Shown: positions 45,857-59,700 of the stretch, one piece after another
How the letters are laid out: each line of letters opens with the position of its first letter
Position numbering within the stretch: the first letter of the stretch is position 1
Source of the DNA: Sitta carolinensis
Taxonomy: Eukaryota; Chordata; Aves; Passeriformes; Sittidae
Length of the DNA: 64,000 bases
Assembly: GCA_032173965.1 (NCBI GenBank)
Contig: JAVUNC010000004.1
Coordinates: 27,877,001 to 27,941,000, forward strand
Direction of reading: 5' to 3'
Notes under the pieces: model-generated
Database searches by the model: none
Told to the model about the DNA's origin: nothing
What the model saw: the letters and a program-made list of their open reading frames with translations, nothing else
Made by a program: the position numbers and the translations under genes

Positions 45857-48164
45857 GTGGTGCTATGGGAATCACAGTAACTTCCTGGATTTATGCTGTG
45901 ATGACAGAGACACATGACAGACACACAGCATGATTAATGGATAGTTAGGCTCCAAGGAAAATGCTGTCATTTTCTGTGATGTGTGACTTCACTTGATTTG
46001 AAGATCCACTATCTCAATTCTTGTTCTTGTCTCTTAACATTGAGACCCTACAGCCTTCCTAGGAAGTCATCTAGATACTTGATAAATTCAAGATAATACT
46101 AAACAAAATATTAATTAATTTTTTTAAAAAAGAAGTCTGCTATTTCTTGTTCTACCATTAGTAATCATAAAATATGTTTAATCACCCTCTCATTTCCTTT
46201 GCATTTCATTTAGTATTTCAAACCAAATGGTACTTCTGCCTCAGTTTCTTCTTTCCCTTGATGTCTTTAAGTCACTTCCCCAATAATTTATATTCCTGTC
46301 CTCTAAAGTGTCTCCTATTACTCTTTTTTTTTTTTTTTTTTTGTAAGTCCACTGCCCAATCCTAGAGGCAGTATGCCAGATGTCTTCCATGCTAAACAAA
46401 GCATCATAATTACCTTCTGTGTCTTACAAACATTATTCCGCTTAATGAAGCAGAAGTTGTAGGGAAAGGTAAGATGTTTTATTAGCCCTGTGAATGTAAT
46501 TTAGATTATCACAGCTGCAATAATGTCATTATGCACTTTTGCAATGCACTGCAGCATTTTCCTCTATAAAGGAATTATTCTTCATTTATCTGTGCAAATC
46601 ATAAATAATGTTGCTAATTTACAGTAAGTTTGCACTCTATTGAAACACATAGTTCTTTTCTGCCTTAAGACCATCTGCCTGGTTAGTCCTCCCTTTTTAT
46701 TTTACCATTGTATTGTGCATTTTTCCCTTTCATTGCTTTTTATGTCTTTGGCTTTTGTAAGTCTTTTTAGTCTTCCCCTCTCACCCCTAGCTGTATTACC
46801 CTTTCATACTAATCCTTGCTTTCTCCTTATTTACGGATCATTAAGAGGTCCTAATGTACCATTTAGTTTCTCATTACCCTTCTTCCATGTCAACACACTT
46901 TTGTAAGTTTTCAAGTTTCTGAAACTTTATTTTCTTAGTCTGTAGTATTTGTCGATGTATTTTTTCTAGATCACTTCCAGGTAAACTATCTTCAAATTAT
47001 AGTCTAATCTGGTCTGCTTTATATTTCAGCTAATTATTCTTATTTCTGAAGCAAAGTGATCTCATATATAGTGGGAGAACTCGTTTGACAATCTTTTATT
47101 ATTCATATTGTCAAATCTTAGGAAGCCAGTGTACATCCTTTACTTGTCTTCTATAGCCAATAAAGGGAATTCAGTTAGCAATATGCCTTCTGATTCATGT
47201 GGATGGTGCATAACCATAGTGGACTAAAATGTGTTAAATTCCATTCCTTTTGGGTTACATTACTTTCCTTTCAAAGATCCATAATTAGCAGATTCTGTAC
47301 TTTGGAGCCTAAAGTAAAACAAACAAAAAAAAAAAAAAAAAAACAAAAAAAAAAAAAAAAAAAAAAAAAAACAAAAAAACACACAAACACACAAAACCAA
47401 AACAACAACAACCAAACAAAAAAATAAACAAGAACACAACAACAACAAACCATAAATTCTATTGCCAGTTATTCTAACATAAATTATGGGAAAGAACATA
47501 TTTTTACAGAAGTGTGAATGAAGGTGAGTCTACTGTGATTTTACTGTGGCCCCAAGATCCCAGTAAATATTTTTGGAAGTTTTCAAAATACCAGTGAAAT
47601 TTCATGGAACTAATTTCAGAGATTCCTTCTGTACACAGTCAAAGGCTTTATTTGACTTTAGTTATTCAAAGGTTGAAGGAAGATATCTGCTTTTCTCATC
47701 GAATCTAGTATTTACATAAGAATCCTTCTGTGATCTCTTGCATTCACTTTCTCTCTTCCAGTCTCTGTTGGAATGTCTTCTGTTATTTCTGTATCAGTAC
47801 CAAGTTAAAAACTCAGTAGGTCTGACAAGCTTTCCAGGAACAGACAAGACATTGCAAAACTTCATCAAAATAACAATATCTATTTATAGTTTACCAGCTT
47901 GGAAATAAACTCCTTTGTGTCCTACTAGAGATAGTCATGATCAATTTATTGATTGTTATTTGGAAGTTACTTTCCTCAATAAAGCATAAGTGATCCCAAT
48001 CATAAGTTTACTTCCATTTTCAACCCCAGCAAGGAAAAATACTCACCACAACTCCACACAGTCATATTGCTCCTTCAGTGTGAAGCATGGTATCTTCAGG
48101 TTAAAGAGCACTAGTGTTAAAGGTTTGACGTTGGCACAAGGTTAGTGCCCTTATAACGATATAT
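45857..48164. other. Unique DNA with A-rich low-complexity tract
   Basis: A T run lies at about 46323-46342. At 47322-47450 there is a long A-rich tract, first nearly pure A and then CAAA/CAACAA-type units. No gene or recognisable repeat family surrounds it. Confidence 0.55.
47322..47450. repeat. Poly-A and CAAA-type low-complexity tract
   Basis: Almost all A with scattered C, then CAACAACAAC and ACACAAACACAC units. It could be an expanded retroposon tail, but no retroposon body is recognised upstream. Confidence 0.9.
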
Positions 48165-49401
48165 TGTCTCTGGTATCTTTTGTGAGATGTGACCAAAAAC
48201 AGAGCAAAACAGTGTCTAATTTAGAAAGCAAAAGGAAAAAAACTTTATTACTTATAATAGGCAAAGAAGACACATATAGAAGAACATGGAAACTTTAAAA
48301 AAAAAACACTCTTCCTCCCCCCCCCCCCCCACCAGTTCTTAACTTAACAAAACAAACTGAAAATTCCCCATCACGTTACCACCTTTTAGATAATTAATCT
48401 TCAGTCTATTACCACCTTTCCGAGAATTAGTACTCAGTTCGTTGAGGAGAGATAGGAGTCCTTCTTGCACCACATCGTGGCCTCTTCCTCCATGTCTAGT
48501 GCTCTCACCACTGTGTATGGATCAGAGCTGTTTCTAGGGTTTCTCTTTTTAAAGATGCTTTGGTTAGTTCCAAGAAACGACAGTCTCTCAAATTTTGGGA
48601 CACTTCTCATCTCTGTTCACACTACTGTCCACTCTTGGCTCCAAGCCAATGCCTCTCCCCAGATACAGTTTCTATGTTATAGAAAAAAATGAGTCTGTCC
48701 ATGGCTATACAAAAGAGTCTAGCCAAAGCCACTCCATCATCTCCTCCCACCTAGGATTCTTTTCAGTGTTCTCTGATAATCTTCTACTTACACAAACTTT
48801 CATTATCTTTGCTCAGTTCTTTCTATCTGTTTTCTTTAAATTCAGGAGGATTAGTATTTATAAAGTTTCCATCATTTACAAAAAGGGTTAAAATCTTGGG
48901 CTTTGTTTTCCCAGAACTCTCACGGTATTTTTGCTGCTGGGCACTCTTCTCGCGCCACCCCCCCATACTCTTTCGGCCGTACTGTCTAGTTGTTGATATC
49001 AAATTTCAAGGTGACGAAGATCACACACACGGTTTCTCAGTCTCCCTCCGGGGGGGGGAAGGGGGGGAGGGAAAGGGAAAAGAAGGCTGTCTGCCACCCT
49101 TCCATCCCACAGGATTTTCCTCTCCCCCTCTGTGCCCGAGGTTCCGGCCCTACCTCACCCAGGCCGCATGGCTTCCCCTGCCCCGCCCAGCCAGCCGCTG
49201 GGCAGGGGAGATCCCTCCGTCCTCAGGGACCGGAACCAAGAGAGAGCTTTCCGGGGAGCCCTCTGCTTTGAACCCCTTGTGTTCTCAGAGGAGGATCCTT
49301 GTCCTCAGTGGCCACACCAGGTGCCAGTCTTTAAACCTGAGCACTCATTGGTTTGACCACTGAAGTTCAGAAAAAAACTCATTTTTTTCCAAACTACGAC
49401 A
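48165..49401 (-). repeat. Probable long LTR (minus strand)
   Basis: Possible ends are TGTCTCTGG and ACTACGACA, short inverted repeats of LTR type. On the minus strand an AATAAA lies near 48243. A C run sits at 48319-48332, and the part from 48940 to 49290 is CpG-rich, as in an LTR promoter. I associate the middle blocks (for example GTTCCAAGAAACGACAGTCT near 48567) with a bird LTR family. No target duplication is seen, so the ends are tentative. Confidence 0.5.
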
Positions 49402-52400
49402 ACTAGTCATTCTGACAGCAATCTGTGGATGCTTTACCAAACCCTAAGGCTATTTACAGCTGTGTGCAGTTTTTGGGTTTTGGGGGCAGATATCATTTTG
49501 CATTGCAGATACTTAAAAGAATCTAGGTATGCAATTTTAAGCTTTAGAGCTTTTGCTCCAGAAGCACTCTAAGCTTTTGGGCTCAGCTGTAAATACACTT
49601 AGAGAAAATATATTTCCAAATTCTTTTGAATTACTCATTATTGGGATGTCTATTTATTTTTTCTGTTGGAATAATTTAGCTTTAACTTTATAGCAACCAA
49701 TCTATTTTGATCTTTAATCTTTTTTAATTCATCTTAAGAGTTTCTTGTATCTGATAGATAATTAGTGTTGTGCATTTGTAATTTTTTTTTTTTTTTTTAA
49801 CTATTCAATATGCTACAGATTTTTTCTGGTCTAAGAACAGCTTCTCCTTCTTGAAGTATCAGTTAGAGTTTCTTATTTTTAAAATTGAGATTTTTCTTTA
49901 ATAAATTTATTTTTCAGAGATACTTTAATGTAAGTAGCAATTACTACATGTGTTGTATTAAAATTAACTTTATATTAGATAATACATAGTTCAAGTAATA
50001 TACTTATGATAATTTAAAATTAAAATACTGCTAAATAATATATTTTTATATTATTTAATATAAATATTGCACATAATTTTTCAGAGAATGAAAGTGCAGT
50101 TTGCCATCTTGTTAAGCTGTGACTATTCTGCTGTTCCATTCAAAATAGCAGCTACATGGATATGAATATATTAAGTTTAAAGGGTAATATGAACTTATTT
50201 CACAACTTATTTTCCAACTTTATCTTGGAGTATATTTTGGAGAAGTACAGTCTTTTTAAGATTTTTTAAAATTTTTTTAGTCTCACTCTCAGAAAATGAA
50301 AGGTTTCTAGATGCCTCACTTTCGTTGTTTTAAAGGTAAATATTTAATTTAAATATGGTGTTAAAACTCCCTAGTTTCTATTGACTTAATTTTCAAATTT
50401 TTTATTTATCTTCTAATATATTCATTGTGATGAACATCCAGTTTTCATTTTTAATTGATAAACTAAACCAAAAAGCATTGAAATTTTCAGTCCTCATCTT
50501 ATTACACAAAGACGAGGACATAGCATATCAGAGGGTTTTTTGCATTTGCAATATATTTACCTCAGAAAACTTTATTTTCCTTTTTCTTTCTTTATTCTTT
50601 TTTAAAATTGCAGTATACAGAGAACTTGATTGATCAAGCCATCCACTAGCTAGGGTCCTTGCAAATTTAATTTTTAAGCAACTTCTTATACTACAAAATT
50701 ATCATTATGCTAGCTCAACATACCTCAGTGTCCTGACCCTTTAATTAAGAGTAAAGTCTATCTTTTATGACTATCTAGTTTCTATTAAAAGATATTATTT
50801 TACTGAAGCCAGCAGAAGCATCACTATTCACTAGATTAAGATCAAACACTCATTTCACGTTTGAAAAATTAATTCTATAAAATAATTCCTCGTGCAGGTA
50901 AGTCTTCAAACCATTTTTTCTTTATTGGCTATCTAGCCCTTCTGATCCTACTGATCGACTGTTTTTTACTTCTCACATTTCATTTATTTGTTTCTTTATT
51001 TGTTTCCATTTTCTGAAGGCAGCTTTGGCCCTGTGGAATAGTTATCTCTGTCCATCACTTTGCTACTCTTTGCTACTATTTTCTTCAAAGTCTGGGAAAC
51101 AGTAATGATACAAACATACTTATTCTCTGCAGAAAATTCTGAACTATTGCACTCTCTGAAAGACTTTAAATTAATAAATTGTGTTGATAATGGGTTAGGG
51201 AGTATCAGTTGTCTGAATTTTACCTGACAAGAAACTGAACTTCAATTCAAGGAATAACAAAGTAAACCTTAATTTTGCCTTGTTCCAAGTTAGAGATTAA
51301 TGGGATCTGGGTATTTACCTGGCAGAGATTGTTTTCTTTCTGCCTGCTCCAAAGTCTGAGCTGCCCGAGACACCTAGAGCAGAGAGGAAAATAAAGGCTA
51401 ACTGCCCTCATTTGTTCCTCTGCAAAAGGAGAGGATCCCCACCATCAGAGGAGCTGTAACTCAAAGCAGAGTTACAGCCGGGGCTGTGCTGAGAGCACCA
51501 AGACACTTCAGCGACTCCTGCACACATCCTCCATTCAAGGAGTGCTTTTTATACAATCCTTCTGGCAACACATAAAATCCTCCTCCAGTGGCATAATACA
51601 ACTGTAATACAGTTGTAAATTCAGAATTATGCCAGTGCAATAAGGGTAATTATTTAATTTTCAAAGAATTTTTAATACTAGCATGATCTATCTGTATTTA
51701 ATACAAAATTGTATTAACCTTAGTAAAAGTGGGATTATGTTCAACATCAGCAGCTGCAAATTTGCATAAAAAAAAAACTTTATCTAGAAAGTCTGACATA
51801 AAGTAAAATGGTCTTTGCATAAACAAAATATCTTCATTTTAAGTCAGCATTTTTGTCATTGACAAATATTGAGGTGAAGAAAATTCAAAAGTTTTACTGT
51901 TTCTTAACATTTTGGATTCCATACATTTTGGGATATATAAGAAATAGCATATAAATATATCTAGTCCAGCCAAGAAACAGATTTATAAACATAAATTTTC
52001 ACATTGAGAAGTAACACAATAAGAGTTAAAATTGCAACTCTGACCCACTAAACTTAAACTGATCCATGGAGCAGAGATTTTTCTATTGAGGATTATTCTT
52101 TAAAAGAGAAAAGAAAAATAAGGTATTGATAAAGTCCACTGCAAATATTCAGTCATGGTTTTCTGTCTTACTTTAGAGACCTCATATTGCCTAAACCCAG
52201 AGACCTAATCCTTTCTTCAGATAATGGATTTGTTAGCATTCTTCTCTTTTACCTTACTTAGTTACAGAAAACAAATTCCAGTCTCCAATTGCCACAAAAT
52301 CATATTTCCATATTTCACAAAAAAACCCATACCAAAACAAAACGCACACTGAAAATGTAACACAATTCATCCATAAAACACCCTGTGTTTTCTTCCACTG

Positions 52401-55400
52401 AACAACTCAGATAAGTAATGCCTGTATTTTACATAAACACCACATGCAAAGAGAGCAGACCACCTATCATGCATAACTGAGTTTCAATAGAATTACAAAC
52501 TTTTACCTTTGCAAGAGCACTTTTAAGGGACAGGATGACTCCATGCTTTCTGTTTCTCCATTGGGACATCTGTCTTCTCTCACTTGGTAGTTAGATAACT
52601 TAATTTACAATATAAATCTCTGGTCTGAGAGGTATTTTCATTAGACAGCAAAATTTACCTTTAAGAAAGTCAGAGCATAAGACATAGGAACTCTCACTCA
52701 ACTAGTGTCAGGTTCAACACTGGTATTACCTTCTCAGTCCTAAAGTATTTCTTGGAGTACAGAACTATCCAACCATAGAGGATGACCTTCAAATTTCCAG
52801 TAACATTGTCCTTCCTGTCCAAAACTGGTATGACCTGATTGGTACTCCACAGAGTTTTCTCTTCTTTTCTTTCTGTTTGTTCTCTGACAAGATGTATTTG
52901 CATTTCTTGTGTCATATTGACATAGCTTCATATTCATTTGGAATACATAGAGTTTATTCCACATTATATGTTTAAGAAAAACTGTAGTTAGGATAGGGTA
53001 TTTTGGTCATGAAATATATTATATATTTTTTGCTCTTCAATAAGAGAAGTGTTTGTCTACCAACATCTGAGTAAAGGTTTTAGCAAGCAGATCATAATAT
53101 AAAAATACATATTAATGAAGAAATTATTCTATTAATAATAAAATATAATACCTCTGTACTAGTAACCAGATTTTATCAATATATATGACACAGATGGTTG
53201 AAAAGATTTGCCCAGTTAAGAATACTTTTCCTATCGATAATAGTGCTGTGTGATGAATATGTGCCACACCTATTATGGGTGTGAATTGGAGATTCTTCAA
53301 TTTACACATAATAGGATCTTGCATGAGGAAGAAAATGTATCTCAGGTGTAAACTAAGCAGCAGTGATAATCTTGATGGTATGAGAGAGCGTCAGAGCACA
53401 TAGGCACTTGAAACACTCTTCAAGTAGCAATGGATTTCTTCTTCAGTAGTTGTACTAGAGAAAATAAACCAACAGCAGTATAGTTACAAAAGTAGAATAT
53501 GGATTCATACCATGATTCTTTTGCCATGCAGAGCTGATCTGGGAGTACTGGGACTTCTGTGATATAAAAAGAGCTGTGATATAAACTACAGAGCTGTGGG
53601 TCCTAAGAGCACTGAGGGTGACTCTCAAACACCTATTGGACCATCCCAGTCACCTGCCCCACCTCTCCCACATTCCCCCATTGAAATTAAACTCACCATC
53701 ATTCCTATATAGACTAATGCTCTCTTTAAATAGTAAAAGAAATGCAGAAAGAGGACAGTGCAAGAGGAACTCAAAAATCAAATAGTCAAGACCTAGTAAG
53801 CACAAGTATACCCATCCCTGGATACTGCCTCTTTGCTGGACCTGACAGAGCTTATGGGCAAAGCAGATTTTAAAATACTTCCTTTAAATTTACCGTCTCT
53901 CATTTTCTTCCTGTATAGTCACTGACAGTTGCATGTGTACCCCGATTTAAGGACGGAACGCATGCATAGACATGTACTGGCTCACCAGGCTGTGACCCTG
54001 CCAGCCTCAGGCAGCCCACCTTCCCTGGCAGGGCGGGTATCCCACCTGGTCCCCAGCTGCTACTCCAGAAGATCACAGATTTGACACAGGTGTCCTGTCT
54101 GCCAATGACACCTGAGTGCTTAAGGTGCCCTAATGTACCTCAGACAACATTTGCTCATTTTCACTCAAAAATGAAAATGTGATCAAATAAGCCTTAAGAA
54201 AGTTTCTTTAGTGGGGAGACATATATTTTGGATCCCATTCTGATGATTCCAAGGAAGACCCACCATGTTAATGTTAGGCCTAACAACATATAGCAATTGG
54301 TTTCCTCTATCTGTAGTAATAAACATAACATTCATAATTTATAAACTTAAATAGGATTATCAACTTCACCCTGCTAGGTATAAACCATAAACAGGTTTTA
54401 AGCTACAGCTTAAATTATGCAAAAACATTTCCAGTGGAAATATTTTCTGTCTCCAAATCCCTTTGACTGACAGTGTTTACCTCCAGCTTTCATATTGTTC
54501 ATCATGAACATTCTCTATGGGAAACTTAAATCGTCAGAAAATTGTGAAGAAGGATTCTAAGTTTGAAGAGTTTTTAAAATTAGGACCATTGACAACTTTA
54601 GAAATAAAATAAGTGAATAAATGATACTAACCAGTTATAGAAAGCATTTAGTAACGTGGTGTTCATCTTTGTAGGGATAAACAACAACTGATCCTATGCA
54701 TTCCTGTATGTACAATAGAAATCAACAGCAAAAAAGAAAAATGGATATTGGAAAGTAAATACAATACGCTTAATTTATTATAGATTTATTTTTATATTTG
54801 TATGTGTTATATCTACAAAAATACAAGCCAAGTGTATGATCAATTAATGTAACTGTTTACCAGAATGTTTTCAGTCTTATACAAACTATAGTTTTCAGAA
54901 CAGTATCACTTAATTGTTTCTGCAGAAGTACTTTCTGTAAAGAAATGCTTAAATGTGGTAGCAAATCCTGTATCATACCATTTATATCCTAGCAATGTGG
55001 AAAAATATCATTATTTTTCTATAGAACCCTTGGTTTATCAAGAATAGCTCTTTTCAGAAAATGGGAACATTTGCATATCTATGGCAAGGTGTCAGTTTAA
55101 GACATATCAAAGGAAGCTACATGAATCATACCATGTCAGAGTACAAAGCACAAAGTAGCTTTAAGTAAATGCTGCAACCTGACATCCTATGTCAGAAGCA
55201 GATACATCATTACCAAGGTAATCCAATCTAGAACAACTTCATTATCTAAAATTTTCAATGCTGAAAAGCCATGTAAGCTATGGATTGCAAAGGTCCCTTC
55301 TAATCTGAAATACTGCCTCTGCTTCATGAGGGCAGAATTGTGATTTATATGTCATGCCCAGGGCTATCCTTGTACAGATGGAATAGAATTTTCTTTTCAC

Positions 55401-55971
55401 AAACAAACTAGCTACAACAAGATAGTAAGATATAACATTGAGATATCATAAATTTTTCATACATGCAAAATTCTCAAGATCAACAATGCAAGAGTGGGAA
55501 AGATAGATTTTTTTTTTTTTTTAAAGCTGAACAATTGTGCATGGTCAAATGTGCACAGTCTAGCATTAATAAACCAAGAAAAGATTCACCCAGCCTTGTC
55601 TTGGGCATTTAAGGTTGGCTGCTCTTTTAGGTAGCTACAATGTCTTTAAAGAATCTCTAAGGCATCCAAAATTTGTATAGAAATCTAAAATCTTAGTACC
55701 TTACTGTCTTTCTCAGGCCCCTAATTCATCCACCTAGGTAAATGTTTAAGCACTTCCTAACCTCTTGTAGTTGTTGGTTGTGGATGAAGTCTTTCTAATA
55801 GCAAATTTACTAGATTTTTACTAAGGTGAAATACTGCAGGATATAGTAACAATTTTAATTCAAACACATGGCATTTGCCATGTTTACAACAAAAATGCCT
55901 TCCTGTATGGCTTTAAAGACCTTATTTTGAGACACTGGATGCTGAATATATTGCAAATTTAATATTTGCAG
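49402..55971. other. Long AT-rich unique stretch
   Basis: T runs lie at 49783-49798 and 55509-55522. A GC-richer island at 53940-54120 has no frame or motif I recognise. A perfect 10 bp hairpin lies at 51453-51478 and a palindromic ACAACTGTA/TACAGTTGT near 51598. No host exon is supported. Confidence 0.5.
51453..51478. repeat. Perfect 10 bp inverted repeat (hairpin)
   Basis: GCTGTAACTC, a 6-base loop AAAGCA, then GAGTTACAGC. It is too short for a microRNA precursor on its own and has no T-run for a terminator role. It is noted as structure only. Confidence 0.7.
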
Positions 55972-56755
55972 TTAACGGGTCCAGGCCAAAATCTATATAC
56001 TTTAAAAAGACCTCAAAAACCTGGGGAAGATCACAGAGAAGCTCCTCCTAGAAGCTGTGCTGAGGCACATGGAAGACAGGAAGGTGATTTGGGACAGCCA
56101 GCACGGCTTCACCAAGGACAAGTCCTGCCTGACCAACACAGTGGCCCACTATGATGGAGTGACTGCATCAGAGGACAAGGGAAGGGCTACAGATGCCATT
56201 TATCTGGACTTGTGTAAAGCCTTTGACGTGGGTCCCCACCACATCCGTGTCTCGAAATTGGAGAGAGATGGATTCGATGGGGAGACTGTTAGGTGGATGA
56301 GGAATTGGCTGGATACATCCAGAGTACAGCTGTTTGTGGTTCAGAGTCCCAACGGACATTGGTGATAAGTGGTGTCCCTCAGGGGATCCATATTTAAACC
56401 GGTGTCATTTATAATCTTCACTAATATTGGAACACTTAATATTATTAGACATAGATAAAGGATCAAGCACACCCTCAGCAAATCTGCGGATGACACCAAG
56501 CTTCAAACTGAAAACCATCAGGCTTAGATCAGATATTAGAAAGAAATTTTTTGCTGTGAGGATCGTGAGGCGCTGGAACAGGTGGTTTGGAGAAGTTGTG
56601 GAAGCCCCATCCCTGATCTGTGTTTAATACCAGTTTGGATGGAGCTTTGAGCAACCTGGTCTAGTGGAAGATGTCCCTGCCCATGGCAGAGGAGTGGAAC
56701 AAAATGATCTTTGAGGTCTCTTCCAACCTAAATAATTTGAATTCTATTATGACCT
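55972..56755 (+). mobile_element. CR1 LINE with reverse transcriptase remnant (plus strand)
   Basis: The frame at 56057-56365 encodes CR1-type reverse transcriptase blocks: [31 protein letters not shown] (with the catalytic Asp region) and VRWMRNWLD. It ends early at a stop. After about 56510 the sequence jumps to the CR1 3' region (AGATATTAGAAAGAAATTTT, GGAAGCCCCATCCCTGATC, the TCTTCCAACCTAAATAATT end), so an internal part is missing. The copy is dead. The 3' tail is degraded. Confidence 0.88.
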
Positions 56756-59700
56756 CACAACTATATCTGGTCATGATGTTTATCGATTTGCTTTGGACCA
56801 TTCTTACAATTCCATCCATTTCAGAAAGAAAACTCCTGGGAAACCTTCACAAAGTCTCTTTTTAGAAGTGAAATTGAAGACCACTGTCCTCATAGAATAA
56901 TCTTGACTCGAGAGAGGCAACAGTCTTCCTGATTTTGGTTGCTTGCCTGCATGTGTTTAAATTGGTTCAACAGATTATTTGGATTATATACTTTTATTTT
57001 ATATTTTGCCCATTTTAGTATAAATTTCCAGAAATTTGGGGTTGTGAGAGCACTACTGGTTGTCTGAAGTACTGTGTGAATCTAACAATATAAATCAATC
57101 CAAAGAACAGTACACACACTTAAGTACACGTCTTAGAAATTTCAACCCTACGAGCACAAAAAGTTTAGAATTTGCAGCATGTACAAACCATTGAAAGTTA
57201 AACTGTGTAAGTGCAGTGCTTCCTAAATCTGTAGAATTTATCAGTAGCCAGAGAAATACAGCAAACAAAGTACTGCTCAGGAGATCTGCAGTGTCTGGTT
57301 TAAAAACACTAGAGTTCCTGGACAAAGGGCAAGACCCATCTAGGGCTAAAGCAATCTGCTTTTTTGCTTGCTTGCTCTTTTATTTTTAATTTTTTAAAAA
57401 ACTTTTATTTATTAGAAGTACATAGAAGTGATGATTACAATTAATTTCTCTTGTTCATTATTTAGGCTATTGTCGGGTTCTTGATCTCCTTATTATGACT
57501 ACCAATGCACATGGCTCATTGTGCAGGGCAGACTGCACTTTCATATTCATACTCCTTTATAACGGTTTAAAAATTAACTGACTCTTTTATCTGGATACAT
57601 TTTGTACACGTGCCTGTATCTTGCACACACTGGTTGTCCTGTTGAGTGATGCTTACTCCCACTGACGTCTGCTGTGATAAGATGGAATGAGTCACACTAA
57701 GTGTTCGTAAAGGTTAACAAGTAATATATTCAGAGCTGCAGATAAATCACGATGCCCTTCTACGTGGCAGACGCTACAGAGAAAATTGCTGAGAAATGCC
57801 TAAAAGTAGGTAAATAAATAGGTAGAATCAGTGGCTTCAAAATAAATTTAAAGGTGCACATTCAGAAAGCTCAGAAAGCTGAGCATTATCCCTGCATGAA
57901 ATAGTGACACTGAATGACCTCTGAATATTATTTCATTGTGAAGACTCTGGATACACCATAGATAAAACAGCATTTTTAGCACCTTGTCACTGTGTGCTGC
58001 TAGTGTTAAATGTGGTTCACATCCTGATTTTGCAGCTTTCACACCTGTCTGATCTCCACCCTCCCTAGAGGATTTTCTAGCCAAGACAAATCAGCATAAC
58101 GGTTCTGCTCTAGCTCCCTGCCCTTCTGCTATGAGTTAAAGAAACAGTCAAAATACACTGGGAGGGGTTCTTTCTTTTTTATAACTTCTTCCTCTCTTTC
58201 CTTCTACATCAAAGAAGCCAAGTAAACTGTTATTCATCCCATGAAGGATTTGGTAACTCAGTACATGGTATGTCTCTTCTAAAACACCACTGCAGAAAGG
58301 TTTTAGCACAATTTGGAGAAGTTTACTTAGGCCAGTTTTCAGAAGGCACAGAAATATATTGGTCTTGCTGCACTACAGATGACTGCACAGAATCAAAATT
58401 TAAAAAAATGTTTTCATCAGGTTTCTTCAAGTATGTTGCCCAATTTCCTCCCTGGAAAAAGCCATACAGTTCTGCCACTAGAGTAAAAGTTGATTCGTGC
58501 TGTACTTGTGTTGTCTGTATTCATTAATGAAGTAGTAGTGCTAACTCTCCTCCATCTTTCCTTGACATGGGAGTAAAAGATATATAGTCAAGGCTCTGGA
58601 TTTTCTATGCTGATGTAATGGCCCTTAGAAAACCATTGCAAACTACTGTTCTGCAAAGCAAAGTCATCAGTAAATGCTGATGGAGGAATATTTTACTCCG
58701 TACTCACATATGCTAATTCTAATACATTCAATATCTAGTGCTTTGTTGTTTGCTGGGTCTAGACAAGTCCCTGTGCAGAGATGAAAGTATTATATCATTC
58801 TATGGATGTGCTATTTCTGAGAATCTCTAAAACTGTTTTTCAGGGGCACACATTTTCTCTGCTGATTGGACGGGGAGTCTGTCTGTTTAGCTAAGGCGCC
58901 GTGAATCAGGTTGCCAAGACAGCAATTCATTAATTAGACATTGTAGTATTTACCTCAGGTGAAAATTCTGCATTTCAGAATGCATATTATTATGCTGAAT
59001 ATGAAAGGTTTGACCTATACAGTTATAATGTTGTTTATTGCAATATTTTATTATCTAGGGTTTCCATTCAGCTACTAAGTGTTCAAACATATATAAAACT
59101 ATTTTAATCTAAACAAACTGAAACATTTCTAAATAAATTATTTTCAGAAAAATGAAAAAAGAAATATACAGAAAGGAAAATGTTTCATTGGTCTAACTCC
59201 ACCATCATCAGCTCATCAGCTTCTGTCCTATTGCTGGTTTTGGTCATGGATTTCTTTATACTTGTATCTCAAAACTCAATTCTTGATAAAACTCACTGCC
59301 ATTATTGCTAGTTTTGGCATCATTACTTCTCTCTCTGTTTTCTTTTTCTTCAGTCCCACGGAGATGGAGCAACAGAATGCCTCACTTCTTTGCCTCTGAG
59401 GGACAGGTTCCAGGCAGACAAAAGGTATATCAAATATAATTTTTAATTTGCAGCAGCTTCCTATAATTGATAGTATCTATTAATGTACTAGTATCTAATA
59501 AAAATATTCAGTTTTTATATGAGCTTTTGATGAGTCAGTTTTTCCATTTGCATAAAACTAACAAATATATTTTTAAATTCATAATATTATTATGTACCCA
59601 TAATAAAAAAACAAAAAATAAAATTAAAATTAAATCCTTCAGAGGCCCATAGTCTTTCCTTTACCTGATGTACCTTGTAGCAAGGAAAACATTCATGTTA

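Noticed and set aside
47197..47499. ORFs on both strands across the A-rich tract
   Set aside because: They are poly-Lys or poly-Phe translations of low-complexity sequence.
51453..51478. MicroRNA precursor or terminator hairpin
   Set aside because: The stem is only 10 bp with a 6-base loop, too short for a microRNA precursor, and bacterial terminators do not apply in this genome.
58270..58527. 85-codon ORF with several Cys residues
   Set aside because: No motif, no start context and no splice partners. Its length is within chance for this base composition.
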